DNA from: Aeromonas sobria
GTDB lineage: Bacteria > Pseudomonadota > Gammaproteobacteria > Enterobacterales > Aeromonadaceae
Direction of reading: 5' to 3'
Length of the DNA: 64,000 bases
Assembly (NCBI RefSeq): GCF_000820145.1
Contig: NZ_CDBW01000036.1
Span: 27,660-91,659 of the forward strand
This document shows positions 35,915 to 45,164 of this stretch, in pieces. Below the pieces are notes generated by a model. The model saw nothing but the letters and a program-made list of their open reading frames with translations. It ran no database searches and was not told where the DNA came from. The position numbers and the translations under genes were made by a program. Every line of letters begins with the position of its first letter. Within the stretch, counting starts at the first letter, position 1.

Positions 35915-36645
35915 CACTCCTCCTGCTGATCGTCCTGCTCGCTCTGCTGCGCCCAACCTTTGCGGGTCAGTTGCATCCGTTGCCACCACTCTTCGTCCGC
36001 CAGAATTTCACCGGCCGGGCCGAGTTGGGGGTAGGGCATCTCTTTCTCTTTGCAGAGCTGGGCATAGATGGGGTAACCCCCCTCGAACAGTATGCTGTTC
36101 TGCTCCTCCAGAGTGAGCGGGCAGCCGCGCTGATAGCAACCGGCCAGCTCGCGCTGGCGCTGCGCTTCGTAGAGGATGGCGGCAGCAGCCACCGAGACGT
36201 TGAGGGACTGCACCATACCGACCATGGGGATGACGATATGGTGATCGGCCAGCGCCAGCGCCTCTTCACCTATGCCGTGCTTCTCTTGACCCACCAGAAT
36301 GGCGGTCGGTTTGGTGTAGTCGATGGCGCGAAAGTCGACCGAGCTGTCAGAGAGATGGGTCGCCAGGATCTGCATGCCGGAGGCTTTCAGCTCGGCAACG
36401 GCGCTGCCGATATCCGGGTGCAGTTTTACATCCACCCAGTTCTGGCTGCCGCGGGCGGTGCCTTTGCGCTTGTGGATCCAGGTCTTGGGCCAGACGGCGT
36501 GTACCCGGTGGATGCCGATGGCATCGGCGGTGCGCACGATAGCGGCGAGATTGTGAGGTTTATGGACCTCTTCCATGCAGACAGTCAAGTCGAGCTGGCG
36601 CTGGGCCAGCATGTCGGAGATTCGTTTAAAGCGTTCAGGGGTCAT
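35914..36645 (-). CDS. trmH: tRNA (guanosine-18-2'-O)-methyltransferase
   Basis: About 243 residues, SPOUT superfamily. It methylates Gm18 in the D-loop of tRNA. Landmarks are VHKPHNLAAIVRTADAIG, HAVWP, ILVGQEKHGIGEEAL and IPMVGMVQSLNVSVAAAAILYEA (knot and SAM site). ATG 36645 (MTPERFKR) matches the E. coli start; a GTG at 36675 adds MHKPHRIDID and has GAGAAGA before it, so it cannot be excluded. It follows spoT as in E. coli. Confidence 0.95.
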   Translation of the reverse strand: MTPERFKRISDMLAQRQLDLTVCMEEVHKPHNLAAIVRTADAIGIHRVHAVWPKTWIHKRKGTARGSQNWVDVKLHPDIGSAVAELKASGMQILATHLSDSSVDFRAIDYTKPTAILVGQEKHGIGEEALALADHHIVIPMVGMVQSLNVSVAAAAILYEAQRQRELAGCYQRGCPLTLEEQNSILFEGGYPIYAQLCKEKEMPYPQLGPAGEILADEEWWQRMQLTRKGWAQQSEQDDQQEE

Positions 36646-36775
36646 ATCAATGTCTATTCGGTGAGGTTTGTGCACTCTTCTCGTGCATGCAGACGGTTAA
36701 AGCGAGTTGACACTGGGCCTGCATGACGATGGTGGGCGGCAGCATGCCGGGCAATGGTTGTTGCTATAAAAGCAG

Positions 36776-36795
36776 CAGGCGGCTTGCGCCGCCTG
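36776..36795 (-). terminator. Hairpin between spoT and trmH
   Basis: CAGGCGGC (36776-36783) and GCCGCCTG (36788-36795), loop TTGC. On the minus strand the tail is CTGCTTTTATAG, a partial T-run, so it may attenuate spoT read-through into trmH-catB-pldB. Confidence 0.55.
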
Positions 36796-36798
36796 TGT

Positions 36799-38916
36799 TC
36801 AGTTCTTTTGTCGGCTCACCTTGAGCACGTTGGGCATTACGCGGATCTTGCGCATGATATTGGCTAAATGGATCCGGCCTTTAGTGGTGATCAGCAGGCT
36901 GACCAGATAGATCCGGCCATCCTTCTCTTCGGTACTGATGGCGTGAATATTGGCGCCAGTGGCGGCAATCACGTTGGCCAGCTCCGCCAGCGCACCCTGA
37001 TGATTGACGATCTCGACACTGATGCCGCTACGGAACTCCTGTTCCTGATCCTTGTCAATTTCCCACTGCACTGGCAGGTACTTGTCCGGTTCTTTGCTGT
37101 AGCCCTTGATGTTGCGGCAAGACTCTTGGTGGATCACCAGCCCCTTGCCCGGACTGATATGGGCAATGATGGCATCTCCCGGGATCGGGCGGCAGCAGTT
37201 GGCGAAGGTGACCAGCATGCCGTCGGCACCCTTGATCGGCATCTTCTTGCTGCTGGACTTGGGTTGTTCGTCAGGCGGCAGCTCATCACCCAGCATGCGA
37301 CGGGCCACCATGACACTCATGGCATTGCCCAGACCCACATCGGCCAGTAACCCCTGCAGGTTCTCGTGTTTGGTATCTGCCAGCACCTGTTTGATGCGCG
37401 GTTCGGAAATATCTTCGATATTTTTGGCGCCGAGCGCATGGTTGAGCAGGCGGCGACCCAGCACCACAGACTCTTCGGTGCGCAGATTTTTGAGGAACTG
37501 GCGGATCTTGGAGCGTGCCTTGGTGGTCACCACGAAGTTGAGCCAGGCTGCATTGGGGCGGGCGCCCGGCGCAGTGATGATCTCCACTGTCTGGCCAGAA
37601 TGCAGCGGGCTGCTCAGTGAGTAGGGGTGTCTATCGACCCGCGCACCAACGCAGGCGTGACCGATATCGGTGTGTACCGTATAGGCAAAGTCCACCGCAG
37701 TCGCACCGGTGGGCAGCTCCATGATCCGCCCTTCCGGGGTAAAGACGTAGATTTCATCGGGGAAGAGGTCGGTTTTAACCCCCTCGATAAACTCAAAGGA
37801 GCTGCCGGCGCTCTGCTGCAGTTCCAGCAGGCTCTGCATCCAGCGCTGGGCGCGGATCTGGGCCGTAGTGCCCGAGCTGTCGCCATCCTGTTTGTAGGTC
37901 CAGTGAGCGGCAACACCCTTATCGGCCATCTGATCCATAAATTCGGTGCGGATCTGTACCTCCACCGGCACCCCGTGGGGGCCTACCAGCGAGGTATGCA
38001 GCGACTGGTAGCCGTTGGTTTTGGGGATGGCGATGTAATCTTTGAAGCGGCCGGGGCGCGGCTTGTAGAGGCTGTGCATCTGCCCCAGCACCCGGTAACA
38101 GGTATCTATGTCCTTCACCTTGACCCGAAAGGCGTAGATATCCATTACCTCATGAAATTGCAGCTCTTTTTTCTCCATCTTGTTGTAGATGGAGAACAGG
38201 TTTTTCTCGCGACCGCTGACCTGATGCTCGATCACCGCTTCGTGCAGACGACCACTGATTTCGCTCTGGATAGCGTCGATGATTTCGCGACGGTTGCCGC
38301 GAGCCCGCCGAACCGATTCGCGCAACACCCGCGATCGCATCGGGTAGAGTGCCTCGAAGCCCAGCTCTTCCAGCTCGTTCTTCATGGTATGAATGCCGAG
38401 GCGGTTGGCGATGGGGGCGAAGATTTCGAGGGTTTCCCGGGCGATGCGGCGGCGCTTGTCCGGACGTAACGAACCCAGGGTGCGCATATTGTGGGTGCGG
38501 TCGGCAAGCTTGATCAGGATGACCCGGATATCCTGGGTCATCGCCATCACCATCTTGCGAAAGTTCTCGGCCTGAGCCTCTTTGCGATCGCGAAATTTCA
38601 GCTTGTCGAGCTTGGAGACCCCGGCCACCAGTTCGGCAACAGCGCTGCCAAATTGCTCTGCCAGGTCGACCTTGGTCACCGAGGTGTCTTCGATGACATC
38701 ATGCAGCACGGCGGCTATCAGGGTTTCATGGTCGAGACGCATGTCGCCCAGGATACGGGCTACGGCAACGGGATGGGTGATATAGGGTTCGCCACTGGAG
38801 CGCATCTGACCCTGGTGTGCGTCACGGGCCACCACATAGGCTTGCTTGAGCTTCTCGACCTGCTCTGGCGGCAGGTAGGAACTGGCTATTTCTTTAAGGT
38901 TTTCAAATAAATACAA
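36799..38916 (-). CDS. spoT: Bifunctional (p)ppGpp synthetase/hydrolase SpoT
   Basis: 705 residues from a TTG start (38916) giving MYLFENLKEIASSYLP, which aligns with E. coli SpoT (702 residues). GGGGA lies just upstream. Any ATG/GTG start further out adds residues not seen in the family. The HD hydrolase domain (HDVIEDT), synthetase domain (YQSLHTSLVGPHGVPVEVQIRT), TGS domain (DEIYVFTPEGRIMELPTGATAVDFAY) and C-terminal ACT domain are all present. It sets the stringent-response alarmone level. Located in gmk-rpoZ-spoT-trmH. Confidence 0.97.
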   Translation of the reverse strand: MYLFENLKEIASSYLPPEQVEKLKQAYVVARDAHQGQMRSSGEPYITHPVAVARILGDMRLDHETLIAAVLHDVIEDTSVTKVDLAEQFGSAVAELVAGVSKLDKLKFRDRKEAQAENFRKMVMAMTQDIRVILIKLADRTHNMRTLGSLRPDKRRRIARETLEIFAPIANRLGIHTMKNELEELGFEALYPMRSRVLRESVRRARGNRREIIDAIQSEISGRLHEAVIEHQVSGREKNLFSIYNKMEKKELQFHEVMDIYAFRVKVKDIDTCYRVLGQMHSLYKPRPGRFKDYIAIPKTNGYQSLHTSLVGPHGVPVEVQIRTEFMDQMADKGVAAHWTYKQDGDSSGTTAQIRAQRWMQSLLELQQSAGSSFEFIEGVKTDLFPDEIYVFTPEGRIMELPTGATAVDFAYTVHTDIGHACVGARVDRHPYSLSSPLHSGQTVEIITAPGARPNAAWLNFVVTTKARSKIRQFLKNLRTEESVVLGRRLLNHALGAKNIEDISEPRIKQVLADTKHENLQGLLADVGLGNAMSVMVARRMLGDELPPDEQPKSSSKKMPIKGADGMLVTFANCCRPIPGDAIIAHISPGKGLVIHQESCRNIKGYSKEPDKYLPVQWEIDKDQEQEFRSGISVEIVNHQGALAELANVIAATGANIHAISTEEKDGRIYLVSLLITTKGRIHLANIMRKIRVMPNVLKVSRQKN

Positions 38917-39046
38917 GACAGTCCCCGCAGCGGTGAAACGGCAATTCGTGGAATTGAGGTATAGCCCTGAGTTTGCGAGGTTTTCGAGCGGTTGTAAATG
39001 GGGATGAACAGTCGGCACCCGGGCGGGTGCCAACCGGAGAAATTAC

Positions 39047-39322
39047 TTAACCGCGACCTTCGGCGATGGCAGCAACGGCAGCCAGCTCGGCGGCTTCCTG
39101 CTCTTGCTGTTCGTAGCGGTCCTGGGTATCCATCACTTGATTGTTTACCAGACCCAGTTCGATCTCACGCAGGGCGATCACAGTCGGCTTGTCGTTCTCT
39201 TCGTCGACCAGGGGATCTTTGCCTTGTACCGCGATTTGACGAGCGCGGCGGGCGGCGACCAGCACCAGGTCAAAACGGTTACCTACCTGTTTTACAGCAT
39301 CTTCTACAGTAACGCGTGCCAT
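39047..39322 (-). CDS. rpoZ: RNA polymerase omega subunit
   Basis: 91 residues starting MARVTVEDAVKQVGNRFDLVLVAARRARQ, the conserved omega fold. It assists beta-prime folding and forms part of the ppGpp site on RNA polymerase, which fits its place next to spoT. Confidence 0.98.
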   Translation of the reverse strand: MARVTVEDAVKQVGNRFDLVLVAARRARQIAVQGKDPLVDEENDKPTVIALREIELGLVNNQVMDTQDRYEQQEQEAAELAAVAAIAEGRG

Positions 39323-39401
39323 GCAGGACTCCAGTGTTTGGGCTTTCTGTATTAAGAAAAGCAGTGTTTAAAAATGACGCAAAAGTTTACTTGTTTTTGG
39401 C

Positions 39402-40028
39402 TTACTCTGCCAGTAGCTGTTGCAGCAAGTTTTTTTGAGCCTGTTGCTGGTTATGCATTTCCAGCCGTTGGCACTCAATAATTGACCCGAGCTGGAACAG
39501 CGCTTGCTCGAAGTCTTCATTGATAATGACATAGTCATACTCGTCGTAGTGCACCATTTCGGCAATGGCTTTCGCCATCCGGCCGGCGATCACCTCGCTG
39601 CTGTCCTGACCGCGCCCAATCAGGCGGCGCTCCAGCTCTTCACGGCTGGGGGGCAAAATAAAGATGGATTTGGTCGGCATCAGCTCGCGGATCTGGCGGG
39701 CACCCTGCCAGTCGATATCGAGGAATACGTCGATCCCTTTGGCCAGACAAGCTTCGATGGCGGCGCGGGAGGTGCCGTAGTAGTTGCCAAACACTTCGGC
39801 CCACTCCAGAAAATCACCGCGCTCGATCAGAGCCTTGAACTCTTCCACCTGCACAAAGTGGTAGTGCACCCCATGCTCTTCGCCAGGGCGGGTGGCGCGA
39901 GTGGTATGGGAAACTGACAGCTGCATCTTGCCTGCGGCGTTAGGTTGGGTCAGCAAGGCATTGAGCAGGCTGGATTTACCCGCGCCGCTCGGAGAAGAGA
40001 TGATATAGAGAGTGCCTTGTTGCGCCAT
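39402..40028 (-). CDS. gmk: Guanylate kinase
   Basis: 208 residues. The P-loop is SPSGAGKSSLL; the GMP-binding region includes SHTTRATRPGEEHGVHYHFV. It phosphorylates GMP to GDP. It heads the gmk-rpoZ-spoT cluster. Confidence 0.98.
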   Translation of the reverse strand: MAQQGTLYIISSPSGAGKSSLLNALLTQPNAAGKMQLSVSHTTRATRPGEEHGVHYHFVQVEEFKALIERGDFLEWAEVFGNYYGTSRAAIEACLAKGIDVFLDIDWQGARQIRELMPTKSIFILPPSREELERRLIGRGQDSSEVIAGRMAKAIAEMVHYDEYDYVIINEDFEQALFQLGSIIECQRLEMHNQQQAQKNLLQQLLAE

Positions 40029-40328
40029 GTTATTACCTTTAATCGAAACCGGTGTTTTGGTTGTAGCAGAGGCCGCCGTCTTGTGCCCGAAAGGGAGACA
40101 GCCAAACGCAAAACGCGGAAAATTCTTGAATTAGGGGGATGTAAAGGCGGCGAATTTTACCAGAATACGGCGAATAAAAAAACGGCCGGAATCATATTCC
40201 AGCCGATCAAAGTATTCGTAGCTTGCTGCGGGAGCGTAACCCACATCAGCCAGCATTGTGCCTGTGGGGATGGGCGGTGGCCATCAGGTTATCCCTGCCT
40301 GATGGCTCGGAATTCCCGAGTTGCCCAG
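40029..40328 (-). terminator. 300-base gap with terminator of the glycosyltransferase gene
   Basis: The gap between gmk and the upstream glycosyltransferase. The terminator proper is at 40176-40205: on the minus strand CGGCTGGAAT pairs with ATTCCGGCCG around ATG and is followed by seven T. A second 9-bp hairpin, GCCATCAGG (40280-40288) with CCTGATGGC (40298-40306), lies nearer the stop codon without a T-run. The rest (40029-40170) should contain the gmk promoter; no convincing -35/-10 pair was picked. Confidence 0.8.
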
Positions 40329-41393
40329 TCAGTGCTGCGAGTGCGGTAGCTGACGATCGGCGCAAAGCCGGTCGAACGCGGCGATTACCTGCTCGTGGGT
40401 GATCTTGCTCATGGCTTCCGGGTCTTTGAGGCGGGTACGCCAGCTCAGATCGGCCAGCGGCTTGCCGGTCTCCTGCTCGACCAGCTGCTGATAGACGCTG
40501 ACCACGTAGTCGCGGCACAGGTAAGGGCCGGTGCGAGCCGGATTGTGGTGGGCATAGAGGCCGATCACTGGTGTGCCGACCAGGGTCGCCATGTGGGTGG
40601 GGCCGGTATCGGGGGCCAGCACCAGACTCGCCTCGCCAATCAGCGCCAGCAGTTGCTTGAGGTTGGTCTGCCCCACCAGATCGGCCGGTTTGCTCTGGCT
40701 CAGCTGCTGGATCTCGGCAGCCAGATCCCGCTCCAGTTTGGCCGGACCGCCACAGAGATAGACCTGAAAGCCCTTGCTGGCGGCGTGATCTGCCAGCGCG
40801 GCATAGCCTGCGGCAGTCCAGTTCTTGAATGCCTTGCTGGCGGCGGCGCAGATCAACAGGGCCGGTTTGCCGCCAATCTTCTCCTTTGCCCATGCCTGAT
40901 GTTCGGCGCTGATGGGCAGTTGCCAGTCCGGAGTCAGATCCTTGATGCCAAGCTCTTTGGCGAAGGCGAGGAAACCGTCCAGCACGTGGGGGGAGTCGGG
41001 GGATGGCACCTTGTGGTTGGTGAACAGCCACTGACCATCGTTGGCCCGCTCCCGATCAAACCCGAGTTTGACCTTGGCCTTGATGCCGAGGGTGGCAATG
41101 CTGGCGCGCATGGCGGCCTGCAGGTGGAGCAGGGCATCGAATTTGCGCCCCTTGAGGGTTTGCCACAGCTCGCGATAGCCGCGCCACCCCTTGCTCTTGT
41201 CGAAGGGGATCACCTCGACCCCGGGCAGATCGGCAAACAGGGTTGCCTCGATTTTGCCGGTGATCCAGGTGATGCGGGTCTGTGGCCACTCCCGCTGGAT
41301 GACGCGCACCAGCGCCAGTGCGTGGCAGCAATCCCCGATGGCGGAGAGCCGCAGGATGCAGATGGAGGAGGGTGGCGTTTGAAATAGCGGCAT
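40329..41393 (-). CDS. Glycosyltransferase family 9 (heptosyltransferase-like)
   Basis: About 354 residues from MPLFQTPPSSICILRLSAIGDCCHAL. That N-terminal signature, PALLICAAASKAFKNWTAAGYAALAD and APDTGPTHMATLVGTPVIGLY mark ADP-heptose:LPS heptosyltransferases. It would add a sugar to the lipopolysaccharide core in the cytoplasm. The divergent neighbour is a Kdo kinase, supporting a core-LPS role. The start is uncertain: no clear ribosome site precedes ATG 41393 or TTG 41414. Confidence 0.88.
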   Translation of the reverse strand: MPLFQTPPSSICILRLSAIGDCCHALALVRVIQREWPQTRITWITGKIEATLFADLPGVEVIPFDKSKGWRGYRELWQTLKGRKFDALLHLQAAMRASIATLGIKAKVKLGFDRERANDGQWLFTNHKVPSPDSPHVLDGFLAFAKELGIKDLTPDWQLPISAEHQAWAKEKIGGKPALLICAAASKAFKNWTAAGYAALADHAASKGFQVYLCGGPAKLERDLAAEIQQLSQSKPADLVGQTNLKQLLALIGEASLVLAPDTGPTHMATLVGTPVIGLYAHHNPARTGPYLCRDYVVSVYQQLVEQETGKPLADLSWRTRLKDPEAMSKITHEQVIAAFDRLCADRQLPHSQH

Positions 41394-41527
41394 GTTGTGG
41401 CGCACGGCTGGCAAAAAGGGTGGATGGCATTATGCAAACTCCCCTGCGGATTGTAAAATTGCGCGCATGCCAGAGCGGCAGCCTCATCGCGCAAGCGATC
41501 AATGACCCACCGAGCGGGATCTTCATA

Positions 41528-42241
41528 ATGCGAATACAGACCGAACACAACCAGATCTGCTGGTATGCCGAAGGGGCCTTTCGCGACCCTTCTCCCCAGT
41601 TATTCGATCCTGCCTGGTGGCAGAACAACCGGCAGGTGGTGGGTACCGCCATTGGTCGGGGGGTGACCTGGTTCGTCAAGGATGAGTCCCGCCATCTGGT
41701 GCTGCGCCACTACTATCGCGGCGGCATGGTGGGCAAGGTGGTGCGGGATCGCTTCTGGTTCGAAGGGGTGGAGTCGAGCCGCGCCATGGCCGAATACACC
41801 CTGCTGGCCAAGTTATGCGAACTGGGGCTGCCGGTGCCGCGTCCGTTTGGTGCCCGCATGGTCAAACAGGGTCCCTTCTATCGTGCCGATATCCTGATCG
41901 AGCGGATTCGCGGTGCCAAAGACATGGTGGCCCTGCTCAAACAAGGGCCAGTGGTGGCCGAGGTATGGCACAAGATTGGCCAGACGGTGCGCCAGCTGCA
42001 CGATGCCGGGGTCTATCACGCCGATCTTAACAGCCACAACCTGCTGATCGATAAAGAGAACAAGGTGTGGGTCATCGACTTTGACAAGGGTGCCATCCGC
42101 TCCCCCGGCGAGTGGCAGAAGGCCAATCTGGAACGGTTGCAGCGCTCCTTCAACAAAGAGGCCCAATTGCATACCAGCTTCCACTTCGTTCCGGATAACT
42201 GGCAGACTCTGATGAACGGGTATCACACAAAAGCGATCTGA
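41528..42241 (+). CDS. kdkA: 3-deoxy-D-manno-octulosonic acid kinase
   Basis: 237 residues, protein-kinase-like (WaaP/KdkA family). Landmarks are FVKDESRHLVLRHYYRGG (glycine-rich/lysine region), GVYHADLNSHNLLID (catalytic loop HADLNxxN) and VIDFDKG (DFx metal site). It phosphorylates the Kdo residue of the LPS inner core. ATG 41528 gives the family length; upstream frames overlap the divergent heptosyltransferase gene. Confidence 0.93.
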   Translation: MRIQTEHNQICWYAEGAFRDPSPQLFDPAWWQNNRQVVGTAIGRGVTWFVKDESRHLVLRHYYRGGMVGKVVRDRFWFEGVESSRAMAEYTLLAKLCELGLPVPRPFGARMVKQGPFYRADILIERIRGAKDMVALLKQGPVVAEVWHKIGQTVRQLHDAGVYHADLNSHNLLIDKENKVWVIDFDKGAIRSPGEWQKANLERLQRSFNKEAQLHTSFHFVPDNWQTLMNGYHTKAI

Positions 42242-42311
42242 CCCTGTTGCTCGGCGTGAGAGCCAATGTTACTTATTGAGCAGGTATTCAGATCCTGTTT
42301 CGAGGCGCCCC

Positions 42312-43175
42312 ATGGAAATGCTCAAGACACCCCAAGTCGATGTGACTGCCCGGCTTGATCCGGGTCTGCTCGCTGATGCGATGGCGCTGCTGGAGGCGGG
42401 GATCTGGACCTGGTCCGCACCACAGGGGTTGCGCCGTGATCCCTCTTGCTTGCGGTTGTTGGGGTTGGGGGATCATTGGCCTGACGAGCTTGGCTGGCTG
42501 GATCGGGTGCATCCCGACGATCTCTCACGGCTGGAAGACGCCCTGCTCGCCTGCCAGAGCGGCAGCAGCAGTGGCCTGCGCCTCGAATACCGCATTCTCC
42601 ATCATCATGGCCACTATATCCGGCTGGAAGAGCGCATCCGCCGTGACGAGCGGGGCCATCTGCTGGGGGTAGTCCGTCATCTCGAGCCTGCGGTGGTGCT
42701 GGTGGAAGAGCGGCACGGCACCGATCCGCTGACCGGTCTGGAGAGTCGTGGCCGCTTCGAGCAACTGCTGGAGGATCGGTTGGCAACCGAGAGTGGCAGC
42801 TTCAGCCTGCTGCAGTTCTCCATCGACCACATGGCCAAAATCCAGTTGCTGTTTGGCGAGGCAACCTGCGATGCCATGATCGCCAAGCTGGCGCGCATTG
42901 TGCGCCATGAACTGCGGCGAGAAGATCCCTTCGCCCGCTGGGATGAGGGCGGTTTTATCCTGATGCTCTCCCAGACCGAGCGGATGAGCGGACTGGAGAT
43001 AGCTGAACGGCTACGCCTCGAGATTGCCGACGCCAGCCTGCTGACCCAGCGGCCGGTTACCGTCAGCATCGGGCTGGTGCAGAGCCAGCCCGGTGAGCAG
43101 CTCGACCACCTGTTGGCCCGACTGGCCACCTGTCATGGTCAGGCCAGGCGGGAGCGCAACGCTGTGGTCGGCTGA
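42312..43175 (+). CDS. PAS-GGDEF protein with degenerate GGDEF motif
   Basis: 287 residues. A PAS-like N-terminus (HPDDLSRLEDALLACQ...LEYRILHHHGHYIRLEERIRRDERGHLLGVV) precedes a GGDEF fold beginning TDPLTGLESRGRFEQLL. The signature loop, normally RxGGDEF, reads RWDEGGF, so metal and substrate residues are altered and cyclase activity is unlikely. It may bind c-di-GMP, GTP or a partner instead. ATG 42312 has CGAGG upstream; a TTG at 42276 is less likely. It follows kdkA by 70 bases; the link is unclear. Confidence 0.82.
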   Translation: MEMLKTPQVDVTARLDPGLLADAMALLEAGIWTWSAPQGLRRDPSCLRLLGLGDHWPDELGWLDRVHPDDLSRLEDALLACQSGSSSGLRLEYRILHHHGHYIRLEERIRRDERGHLLGVVRHLEPAVVLVEERHGTDPLTGLESRGRFEQLLEDRLATESGSFSLLQFSIDHMAKIQLLFGEATCDAMIAKLARIVRHELRREDPFARWDEGGFILMLSQTERMSGLEIAERLRLEIADASLLTQRPVTVSIGLVQSQPGEQLDHLLARLATCHGQARRERNAVVG

Positions 43176-43182
43176 CTGCGGG

Positions 43183-44037
43183 TCAGTGCTGGTTGACCTT
43201 GTGGCGCTGGCAGACCCAAAGGGAGGCCAGCATCAGCAGGCCGCCAATAGCCAGCCGGGTCAGATCGGTATCCTTACCCCAGAGCAGCAGATTGACCAGC
43301 AAGCCGGCCGGAATGAGCGCATTGTTCATGATGGCCAGCACCCCGCTGCTGACCAGTGTTGCACCCTTGTTCCACAGGAAGTAGCCGAGGCCGGAGGCTC
43401 CCACCCCCAGCCACAGTAGAATGCCCCACTGCAGCCCGGAGGTCGGGTATTGCGGCTTGCCCAGCAGCCACCAGGCGGGCAGGGCCACCACCAGCGCCCC
43501 CAGATAGAAGCAGCCAAACACCGCCAGTTGCGGCGGTTGCTCCGCCTCTCGTGCCAGCAGTACCTTGTAGCCCACTTGGCCCATGGCGAAACAGAGGTTG
43601 GCACCCTGCACCACCAGAAATCCCAGCACATAGCTTTCGGTCAGGCCGTCGAAGCGGATAACGGCAGCCCCGAGCACCGCTAGCAGGGCGCCCCACAGAT
43701 AGGTGGGCTTGAAGCGCCCTTCCAGCAGATCGTGGAGCAGGGTGACGTAGAGGGGGGTGAAGATGGTAAAGACCAGCACTTCCGGCACAGTCAGCAGCAG
43801 GAAGGAGTGGTAATAGAAGAGATACATGATGCCGAGCTGGATGGCGCCGAGGGCCATCAGCTTGGCCACCAGGTCGGGGCGCAGCCAGCGGCGGCGCAGG
43901 AAGGGGAGAAACACCAGACTGGCGAGAGCGATGCGGGTCAGCACCGAGAAGTAGGCATCCACCTGGCCAGCGAGGTAGACCCCGATCAGGCTGAAGGAGA
44001 ATGACCAGAGCAGGGTGACCCCTATCAAGTAGTTCAT
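43183..44037 (-). CDS. EamA-family (DMT) transporter
   Basis: 284 residues with ten predicted membrane helices in two EamA repeats. Typical stretches are TRIALASLVFLPFLRRR, VFTIFTPLYVTLLHDLLEGR and AIMNNALIPAGLLVNLLLWG. Members export amino acids or other metabolites. It converges on the GGDEF gene with seven bases between stop codons. The substrate is unknown. Confidence 0.85.
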   Translation of the reverse strand: MNYLIGVTLLWSFSFSLIGVYLAGQVDAYFSVLTRIALASLVFLPFLRRRWLRPDLVAKLMALGAIQLGIMYLFYYHSFLLLTVPEVLVFTIFTPLYVTLLHDLLEGRFKPTYLWGALLAVLGAAVIRFDGLTESYVLGFLVVQGANLCFAMGQVGYKVLLAREAEQPPQLAVFGCFYLGALVVALPAWWLLGKPQYPTSGLQWGILLWLGVGASGLGYFLWNKGATLVSSGVLAIMNNALIPAGLLVNLLLWGKDTDLTRLAIGGLLMLASLWVCQRHKVNQH

Positions 44038-44077
44038 GTGTTTGATTTGTCGTCAGTTGTCAATTTTAAGGGGGGCT

Positions 44078-44539
44078 ATGATGGCCGAGATGGAAGCGGC
44101 AATCCAGCGTTTATGGGCGCGATTGCCACAGGTCGGATCATTTGCCTTTACCGCCAGCAATGGCGAGGGGTCGGCGACCGACTGGAATGGTCGCGGTGAG
44201 GGAACTGTTCTGGTGACCGATCATCATGGCGGTTGGCTGTTTAGCGAGCAGGGCCGCTACACCACGCCCCACGGAAGGGAGCTCGCCATGCACAACCACT
44301 TCTGGTGGCAACGCAGTGCGCAGGGGATCCGCCTCGCTCATCTGCGTTATGAGCAGCCGGTGGCGCTGTTCGAGCTGCTGCCGCAAGGGGATGGCCGCTG
44401 GCTGACCGCCGAGCCGCATCTGTGCGGGGCGGATCACTACAGCGCCGAGCTGACCGAGATCGACGATGGTTTTCTGCTGAGCTGGCAGATCACCGGGCCG
44501 CGCAAGAACGAGCGGCTCAGTTATCGCTATCTGGTTTGA
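44078..44539 (+). CDS. DUF6314-like protein
   Basis: About 153 residues starting MMAEMEAAIQRLWARL. The ending PHLCGADHYSAEL...WQITGPRKNERLSYRYLV and the middle LFSEQGRYTTPHGRE...HNHFWWQRS resemble the DUF6314 family, a small beta-barrel of unknown function. AAGGGGGG precedes the start. It is divergent from the EamA gene. Confidence 0.7.
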   Translation: MMAEMEAAIQRLWARLPQVGSFAFTASNGEGSATDWNGRGEGTVLVTDHHGGWLFSEQGRYTTPHGRELAMHNHFWWQRSAQGIRLAHLRYEQPVALFELLPQGDGRWLTAEPHLCGADHYSAELTEIDDGFLLSWQITGPRKNERLSYRYLV

Positions 44540-44619
44540 CTCTCAAGTAGATCTATCTGTTTGTCTATTCGAATAGACTGGTTTGTCATCTTGGCTGCGT
44601 GTGTAAGGTTCGCGATTTG

Positions 44620-44757
44620 TTACTTTTTCAGTAACTCGGCGATAGCGTTGATCAGCCTTATTAGGGCAAACGCTGCTACGGCAACGCATAGGTTTTCTAA
44701 CGGATTATTGGTCGCCAAGGTATGAAGGGTATCGGATAGGACAAGATCAGTACGCAT
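44620..44757 (-). CDS. Possible small membrane protein, 45 residues
   Basis: Starts MRTDLVLSDTLHTLATNNP and ends LINAIAELLKK. A hydrophobic stretch (CVAVAAFALIRLI) could span or lie on the membrane. AAGG lies eight bases upstream of the ATG. It occupies the otherwise empty 44540-45002 gap. Not recognised; coding status rests on the reading frame and ribosome site alone. Confidence 0.45.
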   Translation of the reverse strand: MRTDLVLSDTLHTLATNNPLENLCVAVAAFALIRLINAIAELLKK

Positions 44758-44895
44758 GTGAATTACCTTAATGAGTCGGTTTTATTACTAATACCCAGTT
44801 CTTTAAGGATTCACTGTTGGTGAGAAACCACTGTTAGCTCAGCCCCCCATCAAAACAGTTGATAACAGGTAACGGTCTTCTCTTGATCTCGAACA

Positions 44896-44921
44896 TAAAA
44901 AAACCGGCGCAGAGCGCCGGT
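44896..44921 (-). terminator. Rho-independent terminator after the second EamA operon
   Basis: ACCGGCGC (44903-44910) and GCGCCGGT (44914-44921), loop AGA; on the minus strand followed by seven T. Confidence 0.9.
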
Positions 44922-45002
44922 AGCGGGAGACAATCGGAGGTTATTTAAAAAAGGTCCCCAAACAGGAGCGATACGCTCTCTTCATACACTCAGATCTTGC
45001 AT

Positions 45003-45164
45003 TCAGGCATGGATGGCATAGCTCAGCATGGCTTGCAGCTTGCTATCGAACAGCCAGGGCAGCAGTACCATCAGCAGCCCCAGCATGCCAGCCAGTCGCT
45101 GGCGATATTGCCAGCCAGCAATCACGACCAGACCACCGCACAGTGTGGTCAGGATGCCTGACAT
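45003..45164 (-). CDS. Small membrane protein, 53 residues
   Basis: MSGILTTLCGGLVVIAGWQYR followed by a second hydrophobic helix (MLGLLMVLLPWLF) predicts two membrane spans. It starts 16 bases inside the end of the EamA gene and ends before the terminator, so it would be the second gene of that transcript. Not recognised. Confidence 0.5.
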   Translation of the reverse strand: MSGILTTLCGGLVVIAGWQYRQRLAGMLGLLMVLLPWLFDSKLQAMLSYAIHA

